Source of the DNA: Actinomycetota bacterium
Lineage (GTDB): Bacteria > Actinomycetota > Actinomycetes > S36-B12
Length of the DNA stretch: 64,000 bases
Direction of reading: 5' to 3'
Assembly: GCA_016870515.1 (NCBI GenBank)
Contig: VGBL01000001.1
Location: 1-64,000, forward strand
Below the pieces are notes generated by a model, which saw nothing but the letters and a program-made list of their open reading frames with translations, was not told the origin of the DNA and did not search any database. Shown piece by piece: positions 33,128 to 41,501 of this stretch (position 1 is the first letter of the stretch; the number at the start of each line of letters is the position of its first letter). The position numbers and the translations under genes are program-made.

Positions 33128-34432
33128 ATGGAGCCGCTATCCGCTCTCCTGCTCATCCTCACCGCCTGGGCCGTCGGGACGCCTGTGGCCCAGTCGGCTC
33201 CCATCACCGAGTGGGCTCCGCACGCGTCGCCACGCGCCGACAATCCACTGCTGCTGGGGATGTCGATCCATGTCGAGGGCTTCCAACAGGAGGCTCGTGA
33301 TGAGGACCAATTTGACCGGCATGTGGAAGCGATCACCTCCTTTGCGGAAATCGCGGCTGACCACGGGGCGATCTTGACTATGGAATTCAGTGAGGTGTTC
33401 CTCGACGCGGTGGTGAAGTGGGACAGCACCGTCATCGACGAGCTCAAGAGCATGGGGCACGGCACTGCCGTGCACGCCGATGTCGGTGGGCAAGGGGATC
33501 CGACGCTGGAGGAGATGGTCGAGGACCTCGAACGACAGCGCGCAAAGGCGGAGCCCCTTGGCGTCGACCTACGCCATGTCTCAGGTGTGTGCTCTAGGGG
33601 GCCGTGGGTAGAGGCCGTCATCGCAGCTGGCTACCAGTCCAACAACGGTCCAGTGGAGTACTGCGCCCTGTCCCTTGATGAGGACGTTGTTCCATCTGAC
33701 TGGGATCTGTCCGGATGCACCACTCCCTCGGTCTGCCACGGACAGCTCAAGGTCAACCAAGACCTCATCGTGCATCCCTACTTCATCGACAGCAGCTCGG
33801 ACTTCATCATCCCGAAGGAGTCTGGACTCGTATTCATCATTGGCGACTCCGGCAGCACCGCTCCATGCAAGGCAGAGGCGGAGGGAGAGCGGTGCGCGGG
33901 CAACTCCGCTGATATCCCCTACATCGAGGACACGCTGCAGGAATACCTCGATGCCAGGGACCCTGATCGCGTGGCGGTGCTGTCACTGACCTGGAGCATC
34001 GGCACCATACCCGACGATGCGTTTGTCGATGATGTGTTCAACGTCTACGACGACGTCGTTGCAAGTGGTCAGGCGAAGTGGATGTCCAACGGCGACATCG
34101 GCCAGGCCGTGATCGATGCCGCTGACGCCGCCCTCGTCAGCACCGAGACCCTTATCACCAAGGTCAAGGAGACATCCTCCGGCAAGACGAAGGTCACCGG
34201 CACCGTCACCGTCGCATCCGGATCAGTCAAGGCAGTGAAGGGGGGCACCGTCGATATCAAGGTGAAGAAGCGAGGTGGCTCCTGGAAGTTGATGGCCTCC
34301 GGCGAGGCCGAGAAGGACGGCAGCTTCACGGTGAAGATCAAGGAAACCTATCCGGCCGGCACGAAGTTCAAGGCAGCGTTCAAAGGAACCGACGACGCCG
34401 ATAGCAGCACCTCCAAGACCTATACGTCGTAG
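33128..34432 (+). CDS. Secreted protein, polysaccharide-deacetylase-like barrel with C-terminal Ig-like domain (tentative)
   Basis: 434 residues with a Sec signal peptide ('SALLLILTAWAVGTPVAQSA'). The main domain contains 'GMSIHVEGF', 'HVEAITSFAEIAADHGAILT', 'MEFSEVFLDAVVKWDSTVID', 'SMGHGTAVHADVGG' and 'VIAAGYQSNNGPVEYCA'. This resembles the layout of NodB-type or other TIM-like barrels that act on glycans, but the metal triad is not certain. The last ~95 residues are Lys/Thr-rich beta sequence ('TKVTGTVTVASGSVKAVKGG') like an Ig-like or carbohydrate-binding module. Function not assigned; the fold guess is weak. Confidence 0.55.
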   Translation: MEPLSALLLILTAWAVGTPVAQSAPITEWAPHASPRADNPLLLGMSIHVEGFQQEARDEDQFDRHVEAITSFAEIAADHGAILTMEFSEVFLDAVVKWDSTVIDELKSMGHGTAVHADVGGQGDPTLEEMVEDLERQRAKAEPLGVDLRHVSGVCSRGPWVEAVIAAGYQSNNGPVEYCALSLDEDVVPSDWDLSGCTTPSVCHGQLKVNQDLIVHPYFIDSSSDFIIPKESGLVFIIGDSGSTAPCKAEAEGERCAGNSADIPYIEDTLQEYLDARDPDRVAVLSLTWSIGTIPDDAFVDDVFNVYDDVVASGQAKWMSNGDIGQAVIDAADAALVSTETLITKVKETSSGKTKVTGTVTVASGSVKAVKGGTVDIKVKKRGGSWKLMASGEAEKDGSFTVKIKETYPAGTKFKAAFKGTDDADSSTSKTYTS

Positions 34433-34441
34433 GCGCGCTCA

Positions 34442-35392
34442 CTAGTTGCTCGGTCGGGGCGCGACTTCCGCGAGGTCGACCCCGTCATTGCGCGGGGGCA
34501 TGAGCGACGCCGTGGAGGTCCGCACCGCTACATCTCGCGAAATCGGTACGACGAGGATCCATGGGAACGCCGTGCCATCGATGATCGAGTAGGCCTGAAC
34601 TCGTCCGGTCAGTGACGTGTTAGGGCTCATCTCTCCCGGGGAGATCAGCCAGCGCAGGCGTACCGAACGGTCGCCCGGCGGGTCTAGATCCTGGGCGCCG
34701 AGTCCGCGCAGTGCCGTGCCGTCGAGGGGAGTCAGCACAACACGCTCGGCGCGGCTTTGCACATCAGCGGTAATCACGAGTGTGCGATCACGAAAGAAGA
34801 CATCGATGAGCGCTGAGGTCGGCTCTAACACGGGGGCCTGCCCCCCAGCCGAGCACAGCCTCACCATCAACTGAGCCACCTCATCGCGCACTGACTCGGC
34901 GATGGGCACCACGGTGCCCTCACTGGTCACCAGGAGTTCCCTTGGTGAAGCACCGGCGGTCAGGCAGTCCGAGGGGGCAAGGACGACATCCGCGTTGACG
35001 GTCTGCCCTGCGGGGATCGCCGTGGGCACGACGGCCGACACGATCACCTCGGGCGAGGCGGGAGCTGGACTGACGAGAGCGCTGGCGCGCGGATCGCCTT
35101 CGACCGTCAGGCGCGCCCACACGGCCGGAGCAACCGCGCCCCCTGGCGTGCCCAGTCCTCCCACCCACCCGGAGTCGCCATCCTCGACCGTCAGGCTCGC
35201 TCGGCCGATCACCTCGACGGCCGAGATCTCCAGCCCGTAGGACCGCGGAGCTTGCTGCGACCACCAGCGCCAACCCGTGATGACCGCGCTGGCCACGATG
35301 CCCAGGGCGATAAGGCCGACCAGCGCTGCGACGAGAGGTCGGCGCGACGGACGCGCCCTCTCGTCGGGGCGACCCTGCTCGAGCACCTCCAT
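34442..35392 (-). CDS. Hypothetical single-pass membrane protein
   Basis: 316 residues: a basic cytoplasmic N-terminus, one membrane helix ('LVAALVGLIALGIVASAVIT', about residues 20-40) and a long beta-rich extracytoplasmic part. No family motif recognised. It lies 9 bases from both its convergent neighbour and the end of the dehydratase-like gene upstream on the same strand, so it may be co-transcribed with that broken gene. The even composition and long hydrophilic ectodomain suggest a surface or envelope protein. Confidence 0.6.
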   Translation of the reverse strand: MEVLEQGRPDERARPSRRPLVAALVGLIALGIVASAVITGWRWWSQQAPRSYGLEISAVEVIGRASLTVEDGDSGWVGGLGTPGGAVAPAVWARLTVEGDPRASALVSPAPASPEVIVSAVVPTAIPAGQTVNADVVLAPSDCLTAGASPRELLVTSEGTVVPIAESVRDEVAQLMVRLCSAGGQAPVLEPTSALIDVFFRDRTLVITADVQSRAERVVLTPLDGTALRGLGAQDLDPPGDRSVRLRWLISPGEMSPNTSLTGRVQAYSIIDGTAFPWILVVPISRDVAVRTSTASLMPPRNDGVDLAEVAPRPSN

Positions 35393-35401
35393 GCCTTGAC
35401 G

Positions 35402-36382
35402 CTAAGGCGAGCCAGCCTCACTCGCACTCGGGAGCGAGAGGGCAACGACTTCAAGATCGTGCCGCACCATGGTGGCGATGACGTCGACGGCCGAATCCGA
35501 AGACTTCCAGCCGAGCGACTGCCCAATGCGGCTGGGATTCGCTCTCACGGCATACGACGATCCGCTCCGCGCCAGGGCGGGATCGAGGCGGATGAGGTCC
35601 CACCGGTCCTCAAGGCCCGCGGTGGCGAGAGCTGCCTCGACGACATCGCGCAGGCTGACACTGACGCCCGTCGCCACGACGAAGTCGCCCGCGTCAGGAG
35701 CGTTGGCGATGAGGGTCATGGCCCGTGCGTACTCCGGTGCGTGCCCCCAGTCGCGTATGACGCTGAGGTCGCCGAGGGCCAACTCCGCGGCCAGGCCGCA
35801 CGCCAGTGCGGCCACACCAGCCGAGATTCGGCGGAAGACGTAGGGCAAGGGGCGCCGGACGGATTCGTGATTGCTAAGGATGGCATTGGCGACGTTGAGA
35901 CCGAACTCGTCGCGATAGCGGCAACCGAGCACATGTGCCTGCGCCTTTGACTCGGCCTAGGGGGAGTTGGGCCGCATGGGCGTGAACTCGTCGATGACAT
36001 CGCCCGCGTCGCCAAACATCTCCGAGCTGGACGCGTGTAGGACGCGGATGGACGGGTCGACGTCACGGACTGCTTCGAGGATCCGCGCATAGCCGGAGAG
36101 ATTTGCTGCCATCGTGGCAGCGGGATCGACCCAGGACCCGGACACCGAGCTGCGCCCGGCAAGGAAGACGACAATCGAGGGCTGTGTGGACTCGATCAAT
36201 CCGTGCGCGCGCGTGTGCGGGTCCGCGAGATCAATGGCGATGCGTCCAGCCAGCGCCGGACTGTCGGGCTCGGTGGTCAGGTAGGTGCCGTGCACGACAT
36301 AGCCGGCGTCGTGGAGTTCTTGAGCGACCCAAGGACCGTCCTGTCCGCTGGCGCCCAAGACGAGTGCGCGCTTCTCGGCCAC
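35402..36382 (-). pseudogene. NAD-dependent epimerase/GDP-mannose 4,6-dehydratase-like gene with TAG at the catalytic Tyr codon
   Basis: From GTG 36382 the frame reads 'ALVLGASGQDGPWVAQELHD' (GxxGxxG), 'HASSSEMFGDAGDVIDEFTP', 'MRPNSP', then TAG (35957-35959), then 'AESKAQAHVLGCRYRDEF' and 'ILSNHESVRRPLPYVFRRI'. The TAG falls exactly on the Tyr of the YxxxK motif (NSP-Y-AESK in relatives). The rest continues in the same frame to 326 codons, so the gene is intact apart from this codon. Active relatives dehydrate GDP-mannose for deoxysugar synthesis. It is either a nonsense mutant or a sequence error; protein made only up to the stop would lack the active site. Confidence 0.8.
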
Positions 36383-36438
36383 CTGATCAGAGTAGGTGCC
36401 GCGCGGTCGGGGCCGCAGCCCGTATGGCGGCCGCAAGG

Positions 36439-36471
36439 GCGAAGGGCCCCGGTCACCCCGGGGCCCTTCGC
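36439..36471 (-). terminator. Strong hairpin terminator after the substrate-binding protein gene
   Basis: A perfect 14-bp stem (GCGAAGGGCCCCGG with its complement) and 5-base loop TCACC, 15 bases past the stop at 36486. It also lies just before the start of the dehydratase-like gene on the same strand, separating the two. Confidence 0.8.
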
Positions 36472-36485
36472 TCATGCATCGTCGG

Positions 36486-37838
36486 TCAGTTACCCGAGCA
36501 GGGTGCGGAGTAGTCAAAAGCCTGCGCCGTCTTGCCGACGTAGCCCATCAGCAGCGTCTCGACGCCGAGGGCGCCTTCTTCGGACGGGATGTTGATCGAC
36601 ACGGAGCGGTCGACGTCCGCGGGCGGACCACCGACGAGGGAGTTCGGCAGAGCGCCCTCGTAGTCGACCTCGACACCACCCTGGACAGCCGCGACCAGGC
36701 CCTCACGGGTCAGGTCACCGTCGGCCGCTGCCTTCTCCAGCGCGGCCTTGAGTGGGTACTGCCACACCCAGCCGTAGGTGTAGCCATCGTTAGCCGGGAG
36801 GATCCCCTCGCCCAGCTGGGCCTTCATCGCGTCCATCGCTGCGGACGGAGTTCCGAAGGTGCCGGTCGTGCCGACGTTGGTGTAGGTCTTGAGGAGCGCG
36901 GGAGCGGCCGCCGTCTGCAGGAGCAGCGGGTTCCAGGTCGGTGCTGCACCGAGGAACTGTCCCTTGAACCCGGAGGCCACGGCCTTGCCGATGATCTCTG
37001 CCGCTTCGCCTGGGCCGACGCCGATGGCTACCACGTCTGCGCCCGAATCAAGGACTGCGGACACTGCGGCGTCCTGATTGCCAGCCGTGGCGTTGGGAGC
37101 AGTCTCGACGGTGCCCGCGAACTCGACCCCGTTAGCGGTGGCCCACTTCTCAGCACCCGCGGCGTAGTCGCCGCCGTAGTCACCGGGGTAGCCCACCGCG
37201 ATGAGTTTGGTGATGGGCGTCTTGTTTTCGACCCACCAGTCGAGGCCGCCCATGGCGGCTATGCAGTAAGACGCACCCGACTCGAGGATGACGCCGCCGT
37301 CGGTCTCGGGGAACTGCCAGCCGGACCACCATGAAGCCGGGACTCCGATGACGTTGTCGGCCTCCATGTCAGGCAGGATCGCCTGTGTCTGCGGCGTGCC
37401 CAGCGTCTGGGCTAGCGCAAGGACGTTGGGCTCGATAGCGCGGTACTCCTGGCTGTGCACTGCCGGGTCGTATTTATTGTCGCGCGTGTTGGCTGCCATG
37501 TTGACGTCGAAGCCCGAGATGCCACCGCGCTCGTTGACGTCTTTCCAGAAGTCCTGCTGGCCGGTGACCACCTGGGTCGCCAGCGGAGCGAACGGGCCTT
37601 CGGTCAGGTCGGAAAGGACACCGAGATAGATGCAGCCGTTCTCAGGGTTGATGGCCTCCGGGCACGGCTCGTCGGTGACGCCGATGTCGAAGACGATGCC
37701 CTCTCGCGGGTTGGGGCCCGCGTCGCTTGACGATACCGACGCAGAGGGGGTGCTGCTGCCGCCTCCGCCGCATGCGGTTAACACCAGCGCCGCGGCGCCC
37801 AGCGCTGCCGCCACCGTGGTCGTGCTACGAGCCTTCAC
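36486..37838 (-). CDS. Branched-chain-type ABC transporter substrate-binding lipoprotein
   Basis: 450 residues from GTG 37838 behind GGAGGG. The lipoprotein signal has the lipobox 'VLTACGGGG', so the protein is anchored outside the membrane. The periplasmic-binding-protein type I (LivJ-like) fold shows 'GCIYLGVLSDLTEGPFAPLA', 'FWKDVNERGGISG' and 'VAIGVGPGEAAEIIGKAV'. It is transcribed divergently from the ATPase and permease genes with which it should form one importer. Because an acyl-CoA ligase lies in that operon, an organic or fatty acid ligand is more likely than an amino acid; this is inference. Confidence 0.88.
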   Translation of the reverse strand: MKARSTTTVAAALGAAALVLTACGGGGSSTPSASVSSSDAGPNPREGIVFDIGVTDEPCPEAINPENGCIYLGVLSDLTEGPFAPLATQVVTGQQDFWKDVNERGGISGFDVNMAANTRDNKYDPAVHSQEYRAIEPNVLALAQTLGTPQTQAILPDMEADNVIGVPASWWSGWQFPETDGGVILESGASYCIAAMGGLDWWVENKTPITKLIAVGYPGDYGGDYAAGAEKWATANGVEFAGTVETAPNATAGNQDAAVSAVLDSGADVVAIGVGPGEAAEIIGKAVASGFKGQFLGAAPTWNPLLLQTAAAPALLKTYTNVGTTGTFGTPSAAMDAMKAQLGEGILPANDGYTYGWVWQYPLKAALEKAAADGDLTREGLVAAVQGGVEVDYEGALPNSLVGGPPADVDRSVSINIPSEEGALGVETLLMGYVGKTAQAFDYSAPCSGN

Positions 37839-37964
37839 AAACCCTCCCCTGTCGAGGACATGCCGACGGGCGGAATACCCGCCCGGGCCGCGCGGGCGAC
37901 CAGCCTCCACACTGTGCCAGGGATCTGATCGCGGCGCCAGGTAGATCCCGCCATGATAGCGGTG

Positions 37965-37980
37965 CCCCCCGGCCGGGGGG
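37965..37980. promoter_or_regulatory. Perfect 16-bp GC palindrome between the divergent transporter transcripts
   Basis: CCCCCCGGCCGGGGGG lies 30 bases before the first ATPase GTG, inside the 172-base region between the binding-protein gene and the transporter operon. It could be an operator or an mRNA hairpin near the start. No regulator gene is adjacent. Confidence 0.35.
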
Positions 37981-38010
37981 CGGCTCCGCGACGACCTGGA
38001 GGGGGCACCC

Positions 38011-38796
38011 GTGCTCGCCGTGGAAAACCTTGAGGTTGTCTACGAAGACGTGATCCTCGTCCTCAAGGGGGTGAGCCTGCAGGCTCCACAGGGTTCGATC
38101 GTTGCCCTGCTGGGGCCCAATGGCGCCGGTAAGACAACAGTGCTGCGAGCGATCACCGGCCTGCTCGACGTGCATCGCGGCCGCATCACCAAGGGCCGCG
38201 TGACGCTCAACGGCACCGAACTCAACTCACTGTCCGCACCGCAGATCGTTTCGGCCGGCGTCGGTCAGGTCATGGAAGGTCGTCGAATCTTCCGCGAATT
38301 CACCGTCGAAGAGAACCTCCGCGCGGGTGGTTATACCGCGTCACGCCAGCAGATCTCCGAGGGACTCGAGCGCAGCTACGAGAGGTTCCCTGTCCTCGCC
38401 GAACGCCGCAAGCAGGTTGCCGGCTACCTCTCGGGGGGTGAGCAGCAGATGCTTGCGATCGGCCGTGCGCTCATGGCGCAGCCGTCCTACCTGCTGCTCG
38501 ACGAGCCGTCCCTGGGTGTCGCTCCCAAGATCGTCCAGCAGTTGCGCGACCTCATCGTGCAGATCAACGAGGCCGGGACGTCGGTCCTGTTAGTCGAGCA
38601 GAACGCGGCCATGGCACTGTCGGTCGCTACCCATGGCTACGTCCTCGAGACGGGGCGAATCGTGATGGACAAGCCGGCAGCCCAGCTTCGCGAGGACGAC
38701 GACGTCCGGGAGTTCTACCTGGGCCTGCACGGCAACGAGCGCGGGTCACTGCGCGACGTGAAGCAGTACCGACGCCGGAAGAGGTGGTTGAGCTGA
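38011..38796 (+). CDS. ABC transporter ATP-binding protein, LivF type
   Basis: 261 residues from GTG behind GGAGGGGG. Walker A 'LLGPNGAGKTTVL', signature 'YLSGGEQQMLAIGRALM', Walker B 'YLLLDEPSLGVAP' and switch His region 'VLLVEQNAAMALS'. The 'VMEGRRIFREFTVEENL' segment is typical of LivF-type ATPases. The C-terminus has an unusual basic tail ('KQYRRRKRW'). It overlaps the second ATPase gene by 13 bases. With that protein it powers the two-permease importer downstream. Confidence 0.9.
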   Translation: MLAVENLEVVYEDVILVLKGVSLQAPQGSIVALLGPNGAGKTTVLRAITGLLDVHRGRITKGRVTLNGTELNSLSAPQIVSAGVGQVMEGRRIFREFTVEENLRAGGYTASRQQISEGLERSYERFPVLAERRKQVAGYLSGGEQQMLAIGRALMAQPSYLLLDEPSLGVAPKIVQQLRDLIVQINEAGTSVLLVEQNAAMALSVATHGYVLETGRIVMDKPAAQLREDDDVREFYLGLHGNERGSLRDVKQYRRRKRWLS

Positions 38797-39593
38797 GTCA
38801 CGAATCCACCGTCATCTCCCTAGACGGGATATCCCTCTCGTTTGGTGGCACCCGGGCAGTGCACGACGTGAGCTTCTACGTCAACATCGGCGAACTCTTT
38901 GCGGTCATCGGTCCCAACGGCGCGGGCAAGACCTCAATCTTCAACTGCATCTCCGGCGTCTACCGCCCACAGAAGGGCAGCATCACGTTCCTGGGCGAGG
39001 AGCTAATCGGCCAGTCTCCCGAGTACATCGCTCGCATCGGCGTGGCCCGCATGTTTCAGAACATCGAGCTCTTCGACAACCTGACGGTGGTCGACAACCT
39101 GATGCTCGGTCGCACGCAGCACCTCGCCTATTCGGTGCTCTCTGCCCTCGTCTACTCCCCAAAGACCCGGCGCCAGGAGACCGCAAACCGCGAGGTGGTG
39201 GAGGGGCTGATCGACTTCCTCGACCTTGAGGCCTACCGCGCGTTCCCCGTCGGCATGCTCCCCTACGGCGCGAAGAAGCGGGTCGAATTCGGCCGCGCGC
39301 TGGCCATGGACCCCAAGCTGCTCCTGCTTGATGAGCCCGTCGCGGGGATGAACGTCGAGGAGACCGAAGACATGGCCCGTTTCATCCTCGACGTGCGGGC
39401 GGAGATGGGGATCTCGATGATCCTCGTGGAGCACGACATGGGCCTGGTGATGGACCTGGCCGACCGGATCCTCGTGCTCGACTTCGGCGAGCGCATCGCC
39501 CTGGGCACTCCGGCGGAGGTGCAGGGAGACCCCAAGGTCATCCGCGCCTACCTCGGGGAAGACCTCAGTGAAACTACGAAGGAGTTGACATGA
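38784..39593 (+). CDS. ABC transporter ATP-binding protein, LivG type
   Basis: 269 residues from GTG. Walker A 'VIGPNGAGKTSIFN', then 'YRPQKGSITFLGEELIG', 'VARMFQNIELFDNLTVVDN' and Walker B 'KLLLLDEPVAGMN' with 'MILVEHDMGLVMDLAD'. The signature is degenerate ('MLPYGAKKRVEFGRAL' in place of LSGGQ), which is usual in LivG-type ATPases of this ligase-linked subgroup ('PYGxxKRVE'). It overlaps the neighbouring genes at both ends (13 and 4 bases), so translation is coupled. Confidence 0.9.
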   Translation: MVELSHESTVISLDGISLSFGGTRAVHDVSFYVNIGELFAVIGPNGAGKTSIFNCISGVYRPQKGSITFLGEELIGQSPEYIARIGVARMFQNIELFDNLTVVDNLMLGRTQHLAYSVLSALVYSPKTRRQETANREVVEGLIDFLDLEAYRAFPVGMLPYGAKKRVEFGRALAMDPKLLLLDEPVAGMNVEETEDMARFILDVRAEMGISMILVEHDMGLVMDLADRILVLDFGERIALGTPAEVQGDPKVIRAYLGEDLSETTKELT

Positions 39594-41500
39594 CCGCAAT
39601 CGCTGAGTCCGGCGTACGCACGTGGACGCTGGCCAAGCAGGTGCGCGGAAGTGCGGCCAGCATGGGCGACGGCGTCGCAATGCGCGCCAAGCGCCTCGGC
39701 GTATGGCGCGACATCACCTGGTCGGACTATGCCGACAACGTCTCCCTCGTCGGACATGCGCTCCTGGGTCTCGGCATCGAGCCTGGCGACCGCGTGGCGA
39801 TCCACTCCGAGAACAGGCCCGAATGGCTCTTCACCGACCTGGGCACCATCGCCGTCCGCGGCATCACGGTCGGTCTCTACCCCACCAATCCGTCCGCCGA
39901 GGTCGAATACCTGTTGGCCGACTCCGGATCGCGCATCCTCATTGCCGAAGACCAGGAGCAGGTCGACAAGGCACTCGCCGTCGAGTCACGCTGCCCGGCG
40001 CTCGAGCACATCGTCTTCCTCGAGAGCCGCGGCGTTGCCAGCATCGACCACCCAAAGCTGATGAGCTGGGAGGACTTCCTGGCCCGTGGCGCGGCACATC
40101 GCGAGGCATTCCCCGACGCACTCGACCGGCGCGCGGCCGAGACCCAGCCCGACGACGTGGTCACGCTGGTCTATACGTCGGGCACAACCGGGCCGCCCAA
40201 GGGAGCGATGCTCACCAATGCCAACGTCGAGTTCGCCAGCAATGTGATCGTCGACGGGGGCGGGCTTTACGAGCCTCCGCCCAACACCGGCGACGTGATC
40301 CTGTCCTACCTCCCGCTCTGCCACGTCGCCGAGCGCGCTGTGACCACATGGACCAATGCCGTATCAGGCGCCGTGGTCCACTTTGCTGAGTCGATCGACA
40401 CCGTGGTCGCCAACCTGCGCGAGGTGCAGCCCACGCTCTTCTTCGCCGTGCCCCGCATCTGGGAGAAGCTCAAGGCCGCAATCGAGGTGCGCATGGCAGC
40501 GGCCTCCCGGATCAAGCGACTCAACTACGGCATCTGGATGAAGGTGGGCAACGGCATCGCCCAGAGCATGCTGGCCAACGGCGGGCGCCACACCGCGTGG
40601 AGCCGCATCCGCTACGGCGTCGGCTACGTCTTCCTCTACCGGGCCATGCGAGACCGCATCGGCCTGCGCAAGGTCCGCGCCGCCGCCTCGGCCGCCGCCC
40701 CCATCGCCCCCGAGGTCCTCTACTTCTTCTTCATGATGGGCGTCCCGATCCACGAGCTCTACGGCATGACCGAGAACAGCGCCGTCGCGACCAGCAACCG
40801 ACGCGGCCGCATCAAGCTCGGCACCGTCGGCGAACCGCACCCCGGAGTCGAGATCCTCCTCGACGAGCAGACTGGCGAGATCCTCACCCGGCACCCGGGG
40901 TCCTTTGCCGGCTACTGGAATCGACCAGACGCCACCGCAGACACGCTCGATGCGGAGGGGTGGCTGCACACCGGCGACGTGGGTCAGTGGGTCGAGGGCA
41001 CTCATCTGAAGATCGTCGATCGCATCAAGGACATCATCATCACGGCGGGCGGCAAGAACATCTCTCCCTCCGAGCTGGAGAACGCCATCAAGTCATCGCC
41101 GTTTATCCGCGAAGCCATTGTCATCGGCGATCAGCGGCCCTACCTCGTCGCACTCATCGGAATCGAGGAAGACACGGTGGGCCAGTGGGCTAAGGCCAAG
41201 CGGATCCCCTACACCACCTACCGCGACCTGTCGGAGCGCGAGGAGGTTCTTCGGCTTGTGCAGGGCATCATCGCCAAGGTGAATGAGGGCACCGCGCGCG
41301 TCGAAAACATCCGGAAGTTCCGGATGATCACCAAGGCACTCGACCACGAGGACGGCGACCTGACGGCGACGCAGAAGGTCAAGCGCTCGGCCCTCATGGT
41401 GACCTTTGGGCCACTCATTGACGACATGTACGACGGGACCGATCGCCTCGCCGGCGGAGACCAGAGCGATGTCGTCGTCATCAGCCGGGTGGAGAACTGA
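39590..41500 (+). CDS. AMP-dependent long-chain acyl-CoA synthetase (FadD15-like)
   Basis: 636 residues of the ANL superfamily. The P-loop is 'LVYTSGTTGPPKGAMLTNAN'; A5 is 'ELYGMTENSAVA', A7 is 'WLHTGDVGQW', and the hinge is 'IVDRIKDIIITAGGKNISPS'. It activates a carboxylic acid with ATP to an acyl-AMP and then acyl-CoA. It is set between the ATPase and permease genes, with an ATGA overlap upstream and a one-base gap downstream. That position argues for activation of the imported substrate at the membrane (vectorial acylation). The FadD15 resemblance suggests a long acyl chain; aromatic acids remain possible. Confidence 0.9.
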   Translation: MTAIAESGVRTWTLAKQVRGSAASMGDGVAMRAKRLGVWRDITWSDYADNVSLVGHALLGLGIEPGDRVAIHSENRPEWLFTDLGTIAVRGITVGLYPTNPSAEVEYLLADSGSRILIAEDQEQVDKALAVESRCPALEHIVFLESRGVASIDHPKLMSWEDFLARGAAHREAFPDALDRRAAETQPDDVVTLVYTSGTTGPPKGAMLTNANVEFASNVIVDGGGLYEPPPNTGDVILSYLPLCHVAERAVTTWTNAVSGAVVHFAESIDTVVANLREVQPTLFFAVPRIWEKLKAAIEVRMAAASRIKRLNYGIWMKVGNGIAQSMLANGGRHTAWSRIRYGVGYVFLYRAMRDRIGLRKVRAAASAAAPIAPEVLYFFFMMGVPIHELYGMTENSAVATSNRRGRIKLGTVGEPHPGVEILLDEQTGEILTRHPGSFAGYWNRPDATADTLDAEGWLHTGDVGQWVEGTHLKIVDRIKDIIITAGGKNISPSELENAIKSSPFIREAIVIGDQRPYLVALIGIEEDTVGQWAKAKRIPYTTYRDLSEREEVLRLVQGIIAKVNEGTARVENIRKFRMITKALDHEDGDLTATQKVKRSALMVTFGPLIDDMYDGTDRLAGGDQSDVVVISRVEN

Positions 41501-41501
41501 G

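Noticed and set aside
4667-35959. Genome-wide recoding of TAG as a sense codon
   Set aside because: TAG is the natural stop of many intact genes here (for example putA, topA-side genes, the HAD/acyltransferase and PhoD), so it functions as a stop. Local suppression is left open as a finding.
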